From positions 1-21,574 of the forward strand of contig CAJVPJ010000577.1 of assembly GCA_910592205.1 (NCBI GenBank): a stretch of DNA of 21,574 bases, in the 5' to 3' direction. The notes under the pieces were generated by a model, which did no database searches, had not been told where the DNA came from, and saw only the letters and a list, made by a program, of their open reading frames with translations. The position numbers and the translations under genes were made by a program. Positions within the stretch are counted from its first letter, which is position 1, and every line of letters starts with the position of its first letter. Origin of the DNA: Paraglomus occultum (lineage: Eukaryota; Glomeromycota; Glomeromycetes; Paraglomerales; Paraglomeraceae). Below are positions 1-8,472 of the stretch, piece after piece.

Positions 1-582
1 CGCATTCGAAATGATCATCATACTGAGCTACTCTATCTCAGTACCGCAGCAATCATATGATCAAATCGCCGTTCACAGAAGCTGAGGCTCTGGATGCTGA
101 TTCATATCATCGGAGCATAATAATAATAATAAAGTAGAAGACTCAGTATTAGTATAGTGAACCTTCTTGTTTTTTCTGGGTACTGTCTGCTTGAAGATTT
201 CTCTTTCCGATGCCTATGGCTTGTCCAAAGATTGGGAGAAGAAATGACTGGAGAGACTTTCTCAGCTGGGGTTTCCCCATCAGTGTTAGACATTCTTCAA
301 GTATTAGTATGATATATATGACTTGGTCTTATACTATTACAATCAAATTTTTTAGAATTCGTTATGCTGTTGTAATAAGCAAGAAAATAAATTCTATAAC
401 TCTGTATGTGAAGATAGCATCCACAACGGCATTACGTTCAGTAATGTGTTTTTGATAATCTTGTCATTCTGGTCTGACTTTTTTATACCACTCGTCCAGT
501 CAGATGAAATTAGTATACGTCGCTCTCAAAACTTAATAAGACACTGTTTGGAATTTGGTTGAGAGGAGGTGTCAAGCTTTGA
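1..582. other. Left-edge stretch with no assignable gene
   Basis: AT-rich sequence without a recognisable product. On the minus strand an ATG at 293 opens a short Ser/Arg/Lys-rich frame with possible donors near 183. It could be the first exon of a gene running off the left edge, but no family resemblance supports this. A TAATAATAATAAT run lies at about 118-131. Confidence 0.4.
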
Positions 583-742
583 TTCATGACCGGTCGACTT
601 TGCGTGTTCGAGCTAGCCACCGAAGGCAGCCAAGATAGGCACGAACTTCGCGTTCATAACCGGTTGACTTTGCATATCTCGGCTTGACCTACATTGACTA
701 TCAAGATAGCACAAACTTCGCGCGGTCGAATTTGCGTGGTCA
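583..742. repeat. Imperfect 70-bp tandem repeat, about 2.3 copies
   Basis: Two consecutive units of exactly 70 bp lie at 583-652 and 653-722. A partial third copy from 723 lacks the first 8 bases of the unit. The unit ends are well conserved (TTCATGACCGGTCGACTTTG against TTCATAACCGGTTGACTTTG at the start, and AAGATAG..ACRAACTTCGCG at the end). The central 25 bp has diverged. Local GC is higher than in the flanks. I do not recognise it as a named element. Confidence 0.7.
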
Positions 743-878
743 TGTCTCTTTTGCCCCCTTTAGTCTCATAAAAACGAGACTTTATCCCTCTCAATACCAG
801 TATTACAGGTTATCAATCATATCCTGCCCACGCGTGCTATATGAAGTTACTTATAAATGTGTAACATATGCATATGAA

Positions 879-885
879 CCAATCA
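879..885 (+). promoter_or_regulatory. CCAAT box upstream of MPP10
   Basis: A CCAATCA heptamer lies 72 bp before the proposed MPP10 ATG, with a TATA-like TTATAAAT about 27 bp further upstream (near 851-858). CCAAT boxes are bound by NF-Y/Hap complexes in fungi. The function here is inferred from position only. The same heptamer occurs about 67 bp upstream of the DHX34 start. Confidence 0.4.
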
Positions 886-956
886 GCTCGAACTGAAAAT
901 TTTGAATCAATCTCTCATTTGTGCCTCCTCCAAAAACCATCAAAAAATTAATAGGC

Positions 957-2948
957 ATGAATCGTTTGCAGGAGCTCGAAGATCTCCAAGGTAAGAATGT
1001 AGCATATACGTAACAAATTTTAGAGGTAAGCATAAAAGACTAACGAGGTAAAATTAAAAACGAAGATTTAAAATTGGAAATTGGAATACCTCTTGTCTTG
1101 ATACAGATGAATCGGATGAACTTGAAGATTTCGACGAGTCAGACGATGAAGATGCCTTGAATGCTAATGGTAATGTAATAATGAGAAACAATTAAGAAAC
1201 TTGTGTATCTACTTGACAATTGTTTCACCAACATTGCACGTTTGATCGTGCGTTTGTCAAATAGACATAAAATATGCCGATTTTTTCGAAACACCAAAGA
1301 ACCAGCGGAAACGTAAGGCAGATTCAGCTGACGCAAGTACTTCAGACGAGTATCTGATATCAGACGACGAAGAAGACAGTGCAAGTCCTTCTGAAGCTTT
1401 GAAGAAAAAAGTTAACGACTTGTTTGCTCAGGATGATAGCGATCATGGTTGGTAATGATGTTAATATATTACATGAAACTTCCCGATCTCTGAAAGAAAT
1501 ATATGCTCATTGGAGAGCTTTGATACTTTAGACGATGAACCCAAGTCCACCTTTCAGAAGCAACAAGATAAACTCATGAAACGGATAAAACTATTGGAGG
1601 CAGAGAATGTTGCCGAGAAAGACTGGACAATGACTGGAGAGGTATTGTGTCAATCCGCAAGACGTTTTAATGAGAGAATTGTTTAGCAAGTCAATGACAT
1701 TACACTCGTTAAACTTGCTTAGGCATCGAGCAAAGACCGTCCGATCAACAGTTTACTTGAGGAAGATTTGGAATATGACTTTGTTTCCAAGGTATTTCTG
1801 ATTTACTGTTACGTGAGATCCTAGATTAATTGGTATCGTTATTACTGATATGAACAAGCATAATGTTTTGTTACATAGCCTGTTCCGGTAATTACTGAAG
1901 ACGTGACAAATAAATTAGAAGAAATAATAAAAAGAAGAATTCTGGACGTAAGCCATTTTTTACTTGTAGTCTGCAAACTAGCATTTTGGCGTCATTTGCG
2001 CAGATGACTGAATACATGTTACTTTATTATTCTTAAGGGTACTTTTGACGATGTGGAACGCAAACAAGATCCAAACTTTCGTCCCTTTCTTCCTTCAAAA
2101 GTTATTGAACTTTCGCACGAAAAATCACAAAAATCGCTTGCTGAAATATATGAAGACGAGTACGTTAAGCAAACGTCAGGAGATAAGACAAATGAAAAAG
2201 ATGAGAGCTTAAGAAAAGAACATGAGCAAATAGAAGATATGTTTAAAGATTTATGCTTTAAGCTAGATGCATTGAGCAATTTCCATTATACACCTAAGCC
2301 GGTATGTAACAGTTTGTTGAATACAGTGTTGAAATGATTAATTCTCACTTTCACAAATTACCCCCATAATTCATCAACAGCCCAAACCCGAAGTCACTGT
2401 GATAACGAACGTAGCAGCAATAAACATGGAAGAAATAATACCGCTTAACGTGAACGATTCTAATTTATTGGCGCCAGAGGAAGTATATGACAAGAAGAAT
2501 GCAGAAGTTAAAGGTGAAACTGAATTAACATCTGCGGATAAGAAGAATATCCGAGTGAAAAAGAAACGCGCAAAAAAGAAGGCAAAGAAGATGAGAGAAC
2601 GTGAAGAAAAAGTTATAGAGAAGTATGTCTTCTTTTGTTTTGTTTCTGCATACGGACACTTTGAGCATTAATTCACGGGTGGTTGTTTTCTTTTTTAGGA
2701 TGAATCCTGGTCTGGTAAAAAATCATTCTAAGAAAAAGGTTTTGGATAAATTGATTGGTCAGAAGGTACTGTATAAAAATAGTGATATTTGTTATGAAAT
2801 AATTGGGCGAGCTTAATTTGACTTTCAACAATTTGCACTTTAGAATGTTACAATAATTGCCCGGGATGGGAAGAAAGAGTCGTTAGGGAAAAAGCCAGAG
2901 GGAAAGAACCGTGTAAACACAAGTAAAGCAGAAGACCTAAGATTATAG
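957..2948 (+). CDS. MPP10: U3 small nucleolar ribonucleoprotein MPP10 (N-terminus short)
   Basis: MPP10 is a subunit of the SSU processome. It forms a complex with IMP3 and IMP4 on U3 snoRNA for 18S pre-rRNA cleavage in the nucleolus. Proposed exons: 957-990, 1107-1169, 1265-1451, 1518-1641, 1723-1791, 1879-1947, 2038-2301, 2381-2622, 2699-2765, 2844-2948 (407 aa). Family landmarks in order are an acidic start, KYADFFE at residues 35-41, PVITEDVTNKLEEIIKRRI, DPNFRPF, EKSQKSLAEIYEDEYVK, FKDLCFKLDALSNFHYTPKP, NVAAINMEEIIP, LLAPEEVY and a Lys-rich tail. Animal and yeast proteins are roughly 590-680 aa; the missing part is the N-terminal half before the acidic stretch. An acceptor-like TTAATAG ends at 954, so the ATG at 957 may lie inside an internal exon. 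Intron 3 could alternatively run 1448-1531. AATAAA motifs follow the stop at 2962-2971. Confidence 0.9.
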
Positions 2949-3591
2949 GATCGTTAGATTAAATAAATAAAGTAAGATAACAACATTCTTGCGAACCGAA
3001 TTAAATAACTAGACATAAAAATCATATTGTGACCAGCTTTCCCTGATGAATGGAAGTATAGAACTCATCGTTTTAAAACTATTAACAACCGTTATTTGAG
3101 ACGACAATAATTACATGCAATAGTAAATTTTACTATCAACCCACGCGATATCGAGTTCTCATTATTCTCGGACATGATATTAGGAAATTTCGGTGTTTGC
3201 TAATTACACCCACCTTGTATGAGATTCCCCGTACGTTCATACATGTCTCTGGACTTTATTGGTGAAATGCTTTCTTCAATCAGAATTCTTGATTGAATAC
3301 TTACCAGTACTATTATGTAATGCGTTAATAAGTACGGGTACCATGAAAAGTATGGAATGAAATAATTTTATTACTATAACGGGGTGTCTAAAATGAATCG
3401 AATGAACAAGCCTGCTCAACGAATTGGTAATAAATTTAGTTAAAACTGTAAACAGCCCATGCCCTCTCGATTGTTTGTCTTGAGACATATGTAACTTCAA
3501 ATTTTTATTTCGAGTTTTAATATTATATTTGTAGTAGTTACATAAAAATATCCAGCGAATCGACTCATGATTGTTGGCTCGCACAATAAAA
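2949..3591. other. Convergent intergenic region, MPP10/RPS16 3' ends
   Basis: This region holds the 3' flanks of both neighbours. The only structure seen is an imperfect palindrome at 3275-3297, arms TTCAATCA and TGATTGAA around GAATTCT. An intronless minus-strand frame runs 3276-3668, but it overlaps the RPS16 terminal exons in another frame and resembles nothing known. Confidence 0.5.
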
Positions 3592-4326
3592 TTAACCTGC
3601 ATCGATAGAACAGTATGAGAAATTTCACGCAAAATATCAAGACATGCGTTGTCATATTGAAGAAACAACTTACGATAAGATTTTTGGTATCTGTAACAGA
3701 ATTATAGAATATTTGACGATTAGCATCAATATGTCTAATGACGACAAAAAAACAGACTCACTCTATTCTCTTCACAAAAACAATAATAATAGCATACCGT
3801 GCTCTGGCACCCGGTCCTCCAAACTTCTTTGGCTCGCACCGCCTGGGATCTGCAACCAACAAGGATCTGTCATAACGGATCAACGTATCTTTAATCTCTT
3901 TCTTTGTTGCTTCGTCGACATATTTTTGATGATAGGCTACTATCGCTTTTGCTATTGCCTGACGAATAGCGTATATCTGTGAAGTATGACCACCACCATT
4001 GACACGCACGCGAATGTCGACATTGGCAAATTTATCATGGTTGAAATGTTGCCGGAGAACCAGAATAGGTTCGTAAACTTTAAACCGGAGAATTTCTGGC
4101 TCAACCAAGTGAATTGGAGATCCGTTTATTTTCAATAATCCTTTGCCGCGTTTGCAATATGCGACGGCTGTGGCGGTTTTCTGTTGTGAATGTTTGTTAT
4201 TATAAAGTTAAAAGATCGATTTGATTCGTCGTTATAGAAAGCCTGGGTTTCTTTCTCCAATCATTGACAGATAAGAAATTCCCGCTGACAAACCTTGCGG
4301 CCGTAACACTGTACAGCTTCCACCAT
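3592..4326 (-). CDS. RPS16: 40S ribosomal protein S16 (uS9)
   Basis: Small-subunit protein whose C-terminal tail reaches the ribosomal P site. Exons on the minus strand: 4294-4326, 3798-4180, 3674-3690, 3592-3596, giving 145 aa, close to the usual 143-146. It starts [11 protein letters not shown], then [20 protein letters not shown], then [59 protein letters not shown]. The universal end YQKSYR is restored only by splicing a 17-nt exon and then a 5-nt coding exon (GT plus TAA). Donors GTTTGT, GTATGC and GTAAGT and three clean AG acceptors support this. The gene is divergent from RPS27, with which it shares a 373-bp upstream region. Identity is essentially certain; the last-exon structure is very likely. 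Confidence 0.97.
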
Positions 4327-4699
4327 ACTTGCTTGTATATCTGTTAAATAGTCAGAAAAAGCTTATTGAGACCAATTCTCGTTAATGTCAAAAATAAACT
4401 ACATCCATCCATTACCAAAAACTCTCCAAAAATGGTCTATTGTCTACATCGAGCAGATGGGATTCTCTGCACAAATGTTTGTTTATTAACATTCTCAACT
4501 TACCTTCAAGCAGATGACAATGCTGAAAAGAGAAGGAACAAGGGTAACCGACGAGGACGAATTTTAATTGAAACCAGGAAAAACGGTCACCAGAATTTTG
4601 GGGTGTTTCGGAAAATTTTTTTTCTTCAAAAAATTTGTATGGCTGAAGAAAAGGGTTTTTCTTCAACTCGTCAATCTTGCCCGAACATAAGTAGCAAAC
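4327..4699. promoter_or_regulatory. Shared divergent promoter of RPS16 and RPS27
   Basis: The 373 bp between the two start codons must carry both promoters and both 5' UTRs. A perfect 8-bp inverted repeat, GAAGAAAA at 4645-4652 and TTTTCTTC at 4657-4664 around GGGT, lies 36 bp before the RPS27 ATG. A T-rich tract with TTTCTTC at 4616-4627 sits just upstream. The loop creates AGGGTTTT, reminiscent of the telo-box-type AAACCCT motif of ribosomal protein promoters in other eukaryotes; that analogy is inference. A plus-strand frame from 4366 looks spurious. Confidence 0.55.
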
Positions 4700-5349
4700 A
4701 TGGTGGTAAGTCTACAAAGCTTTATTTTGTCATTAAAGATTCTTTTTATTCGTATTGAACGTTGCAAATGTATATGAGTATGAAGGGAACAAAAAGTGTG
4801 GACGTGCGACTACTGCGCCGAAGGTTTAATTGCTGGCAATTGCGAAAGCAGACTTTTTCGTCGCAAGTCTCATATTGTTAATAATGATTGCCGGACAATC
4901 ACCAAAGCGAAAGTTATGGATATTATCTCCAATTCGCAGGAAAAGCGCATAATGATGAAACACCATCAGACACGTTCCATACATTTATTAACTCTATTAA
5001 TGATTTCTCCTAAATAGTTGACTATTGATCTTCTCAATCCCAGCGCTGAACATGAGAAGCGCCAACACAAGTTGAAGAGATTGGTACAAAGTCCCAACTC
5101 GTATTTCATGGATGTAAAATGTCCAGGATGTTTCAATATTACAACCGTATTCAGTCACGCTCAAACAGTGGTGCTCTGTGGTTCCTGCGCAAATGTACTG
5201 TGTCAACCCACAGGTGGTCGCGCTCGATTAACAGAAGGTAAAGAAAAACGAACAATATAATTATTAATATCGCATCTGATGGAAGAATGTATATATCTAA
5301 TATGGTATTTGCTTTATCAGGGTGTTCGTTTAGGAAAAAGATTGGTTAA
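4700..5349 (+). CDS. RPS27: 40S ribosomal protein S27 (eS27), zinc-ribbon protein
   Basis: Zinc-binding protein of the small ribosomal subunit. Exons 4700-4705, 5018-5237, 5321-5349 give 84 aa, the normal size. The first coding exon is only ATGGTG, followed by GTAAGT. Splicing gives [17 protein letters not shown], matching the conserved start of the family (yeast MVLVQDLLHP). The C4 zinc ribbon is intact: CPGC, then CGSC after 14-15 residues, around [12 protein letters not shown]. The protein continues [19 protein letters not shown] and stops at TAA. Intron 1 is 312 nt, by far the longest intron in this window. An AATAAA lies about 80 bp after the stop. It is convergent with HSP10. Confidence 0.97.
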
Positions 5350-5760
5350 GGCTATATGACATAATCTTAAATTTCGTAAAATTGTAATGAAATTCTGTTG
5401 TCCCGCCTTTCTTTTTCCTTATTTTAATGAATAAAAAAATATATATATATTCAAGGCTACTCGCCAATTTAGACCTTCCACTTCACTTGATTTTAATGTT
5501 GACGAGTACGTCGATTCTAAACATCTGGCTACTGAAGAGATACTGCCTCGATAATATGAACTGGAATCAAATTCAAAAATTTAAGAATCCGACTCTTCAG
5601 ATGTTGCAATCCGGCCATAGTTAATAATTTGGGATTACGAATGATTGCTTGTGAATGCTAGTATTGGCTTTTTATTTTTTATTTATTATCAATTTGAATT
5701 GAAGTAATCGACATACACAGTATGACTGAACTATTAATCGCGTGCAGGAATCGTATGGAT
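5350..5760. other. Convergent RPS27/HSP10 spacer with a protein-like fragment
   Basis: Contains 3' flanks, an (AT)n run near 5440-5450, and a plus-strand frame from 5456 that reads as 32 plausible codons (ATRQFRPSTSLDFNVDEYVD and onward to ILPR). A TAA at 5552 follows, then two further short in-frame segments with another stop between them. There is an AAG before 5456 but no GT donor that would splice over the stops. I do not recognise a family. Confidence 0.35.
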
Positions 5761-6333
5761 TCATTCGTTAATCTTTGCAAGAATTTCGTGATCTCGGAAT
5801 ATGTGATATTCTTCATCCCCGACTTTTATGGTATTTCCACCGTATGTTGGGATAAGCACTCGATCACCCTCTTTTACTTGTGGAGGAATATGCTTACCAT
5901 GCTGAGGACAACAAAAAAAGTTCAGCATGCTGACAGAAGTTGCTACGCTGGCGATCATCTTCTAAATAAAACGTCTTACTTTGTCAAGAGCACCCTTTCC
6001 AACAGCAATTACTTGACCTTCGTTGTAAGTCTCTAATGATTTCTCTGGGATTAAAATTCCTGCCGCGGTTTTCTAATTACGTGGCGTCGTCGTTAGAACC
6101 ATCGTTGTACTAAGCGAGTTGATCTGATCAAAACAGCAAAGAAATACCTGTTCTGCTTTGATGCGTTGAATGAGTACTCGGTCAAGAAGTGGTATGATAG
6201 ATCTAATGTTTTTTGTTGCAGCGGCCTGAATGGACAATAACACACATTTTGTGTCGTGAATAAACACTACACACAATAAAATATTGCGTACTGTTTGGAC
6301 TGTAGTAATAACATAAAACGTTCATATTACCAT
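5761..6333 (-). CDS. HSP10: 10-kDa mitochondrial chaperonin (HSP10, GroES family)
   Basis: Co-chaperonin that caps the HSP60 ring in the mitochondrial matrix during protein folding. Minus-strand exons: 6331-6333, 6148-6225, 5980-6072, 5761-5901, giving 104 aa (yeast 106, human 102). Family features in order: IIPLLDRVLIQRIKAEQ, the mobile loop KTAAGILIPEKS, EGQVIAVGKGALD, PPQVKEGDRVLIPTYGG, and EEYHIFRDHEILAKINE before TGA. All three core junctions are in phase 0. The start is the weak point. I favour a 3-nt exon (ATG immediately followed by GTAATA) spliced to AAATKNIRSIIP, which gives the usual N-terminus. The alternative is unspliced reading from an ATG at 6276, adding MCVVFIHDTKCVLLSIQ. A heat-shock-element-like array lies about 160 bp upstream. 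Confidence 0.95.
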
Positions 6334-7520
6334 ATTTACAAACCAATATGATTTTGGTCAACTGGTAGATTAACTGTTTGAATAGAAACTTTTAATAAAG
6401 ATCAAGAGGCTACTCGTATAACACGCTTTTTTGATTTTTTTTTCCTGACAAAATTTTCAGGTGACACTAAGCGATTATCTTTTTTAATGAGCGAAACTTC
6501 TACAACATTCTACCTGCGATGCATATCACGTGGGAAAACCGATTCACGCGATGGAACTTGATGGAATTTGTTTGACTATCAACCAATCAGCTTTCAAGTA
6601 GTAAAAGCTTTAAACACCATTACTATGCTGCAAACTTAAATGGGGTCTCATCACTACATAACTTTTCGTTAAATGATAATTGACACGCGGACGATTAAAT
6701 ACATTATTTCCAGTTTATGTTCTTTATACTGTATAGTAAGATGTAACATGCTTTGAAAATTTTCAAATATCAAACAGTTTATCCCGGATATATCATAACA
6801 CATGCACAATTTAGCCATAAGGTTCAAAAATTCTTATCTCCAAATTTAGTTGTCAAAATACATTCTTATAATTTCTGAACATAGCGTGATTCTATTACAA
6901 AACGCAAATAATTCTAAGGCATAATGAGAGACATGACAACAAAAATTATGCAATCAATTAGAAAATGTGGAGATACGGATTTAATTGCCCCTATCTTTTA
7001 CCATAGTTCTACGAACATACAAATTCTCGAGTATTAACAGTTTGTCTTGAGGGGAATGTTGAGGAATATTGTAAATTATGAGTATGATTGACTCAATACA
7101 CAAAGTACCGAAGAAACGAACACAGTACAAACAAGAGCATTCTTATTCATTATACTTTAAGTACTCTGAATATTTCTTCAGAGAACATCGCATGTTCATT
7201 AGTTTGCTTCTTGTTTATTTCTTTCTTGCATTTCTATGTTGACCACAAATGTTTGGTTGAATTCAAGTCAGGAGACCCGCTGGCGGGCATGTGACTAGGT
7301 TTTAAATAAACTCTTCAAATTTTTTGTATCTGGTTTTAAATCACCAAGACACATGTATATCTTCTATAGATCCGCCATTGAATAAACTTTGCTCGCGTTA
7401 GAATCGGGGAGAGTGGCTTTGGCTAAGTTCCTAACCTTTTCGTTTTCTAGTTTGAGATAATAAAAGTTAAAGATTTTAATAGTGCGTTTCATATAGTAAC
7501 CATTAAAATAACAGGCTCTT
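6334..7520. other. Long gene-free stretch upstream of HSP10
   Basis: No credible gene on either strand. The part nearest HSP10 holds putative promoter motifs: an HSE-like array at 6493-6510, CACGTG at 6527-6532 and CCAATCA at 6583-6589. A plus-strand frame at 7088-7294 and the 3' part of a minus-strand frame at 7364-7567 show no family resemblance. The remainder is AT-rich. Confidence 0.5.
6493..6510. promoter_or_regulatory. Heat-shock-element-like array upstream of HSP10
   Basis: Four units in strict 5-bp phase: GAA (6493), TTC (6498), CAA (6503, one mismatch to GAA), TTC (6508). HSF trimers bind alternating nGAAn/nTTCn units, and HSP10 genes are classic HSF targets. The array lies about 160 bp upstream of the HSP10 start. 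The site is read from sequence; its use is inferred. Confidence 0.5.
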
Positions 7521-8288
7521 TCATCGACTTGCAGTAATCGCCAGTTTGTTAATTTCTTTACCAACACCAGAATCGTGTTTTCACTACTAGCTACACCGTA
7601 TAATTTGTGAGGTAGTCGACTGCATGTACAAAATGAAATTGTTAGTACCTTTTCTGCTTCTGTGGAAGCGCATTCATCCCTGTTCGTCGTTCCCCGTCTT
7701 TTGTAGTGGCACTTGCGTGATCAACACGTATCGTACGCCCTAGAATCTACAGAGCTCCATTCAGTCATCAATCCACATACATTCTTTGTTTATCTGTAAA
7801 ATGCTTTACCTTGATACCATTGAGATTATCTACTGCGAGTATCGTACTTCTTTGATCTTCATATCTAATAAATGCAAATCCCTTCGACTTTCCTGTCTGC
7901 TGATCACGAATCAAATCTATGTTCAATATTTCACCGTATCTGTTGCCAGTTTGTTAATAAATAAAAATTCGGTAATTCTTTTCGGAAGCAATAGACATGA
8001 TGAATGAACTCAACAAAATCTTACTGAGAAAATACACATATAATGTCTCCTTCCGTGAGCTCAAATGGAATATTACCGACAAATATGTAAGGAGAATCCG
8101 CATACTGATTGTGCCAAGAGGCCGTCTCGGAGATGTTGCGCTCTGCCTCGCGAGTATTTATACGAAGGATTTCTTTGGTAACGCTGTTTGAGTCAAAAAA
8201 AAGTAGTGTTGACTGGGTAAACAGGTGATGTTGTAAGTTATGCTATAAGGCTTTATTAGCATTAGCGTTATATAAACACTTACTTCAT
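7521..8288 (-). CDS. IST3: RRM spliceosomal protein, Ist3/Snu17 (RBMX2) type
   Basis: Ist3/RBMX2 belongs to the RES complex of the activated spliceosome. Secure minus-strand exons: 8284-8288 (only ATGAA, then GTAAGT), 8025-8183, 7810-7939, 7649-7746. The product starts MNVTKEILRINTREAERN and continues SWHNQYADSPYIFVGNIPFE with RNP2 (YIFVGNI) at residues 34-40. Then come LTEGDIICVFSQYGEI, RNP1 (KGFAFIRY) at 74-81, YEDQRSTILAVDNLNGIK and ILGRTIRVDHA. The order SWH..YxDS, LTEGDI, EDQRSTILAVDN is diagnostic of the family. The 3' end is unresolved after donor GTACTA at 7648. One acceptor gives a tiny last exon 7521-7527 (ending KSR, about 132 aa). Another at 7446 gives a basic RKRKG end with stop 7431-7433. 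Using the AG at 7620 would require a 29-nt intron and is unlikely. Confidence 0.9.
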
Positions 8289-8472
8289 AATTTGAGAAGA
8301 GAGAAATTCCAGTGATAATAGCAACCCGGATCACAATTAAATTATTGACCACGTGATGAATAAAAATAGTCGCGTAACGAATATTCAAGGAAAACCCCGT
8401 TTAATACGAGAATCGCAGTATTTATGCTCCCGTTAACATAATTCTGGCCAAAAATTTATTCTTTAACAAATG

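Noticed and set aside
102-293. Short minus-strand frame with a Ser/Arg-rich start, possibly a first exon
   Set aside because: Possible donors exist near 183 and an AG near 84, but the continuation gives no recognisable protein and meets stops quickly.
1452-1517. C-box-like TGATGT and CTGA in MPP10 intron 3, suggesting a C/D snoRNA
   Set aside because: The intron is only about 66 nt, the boxes are imperfect and no terminal stem was evident.
3276-3668. 130-codon minus-strand frame without introns
   Set aside because: It overlaps the RPS16 terminal exons in another frame and is low-complexity with no family signal.
4366-4758. 130-codon plus-strand frame across the ribosomal promoter
   Set aside because: It spans the RPS27 start and first intron and has no resemblance to a known protein.
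5552-5590. Reassigned TAA codon (ciliate-like code) explaining the broken frame after RPS27
   Set aside because: RPS16, RPS27 and DHX34 end at TAA and MPP10 and the folate enzyme at TAG exactly where their families end, so the standard code applies.
7364-7619. Continuation of the RRM gene frame to a stop at 7364 as its C-terminus
   Set aside because: It would require a 29-nt intron after 7649, shorter than any other intron here, and the peptide looks non-conserved.
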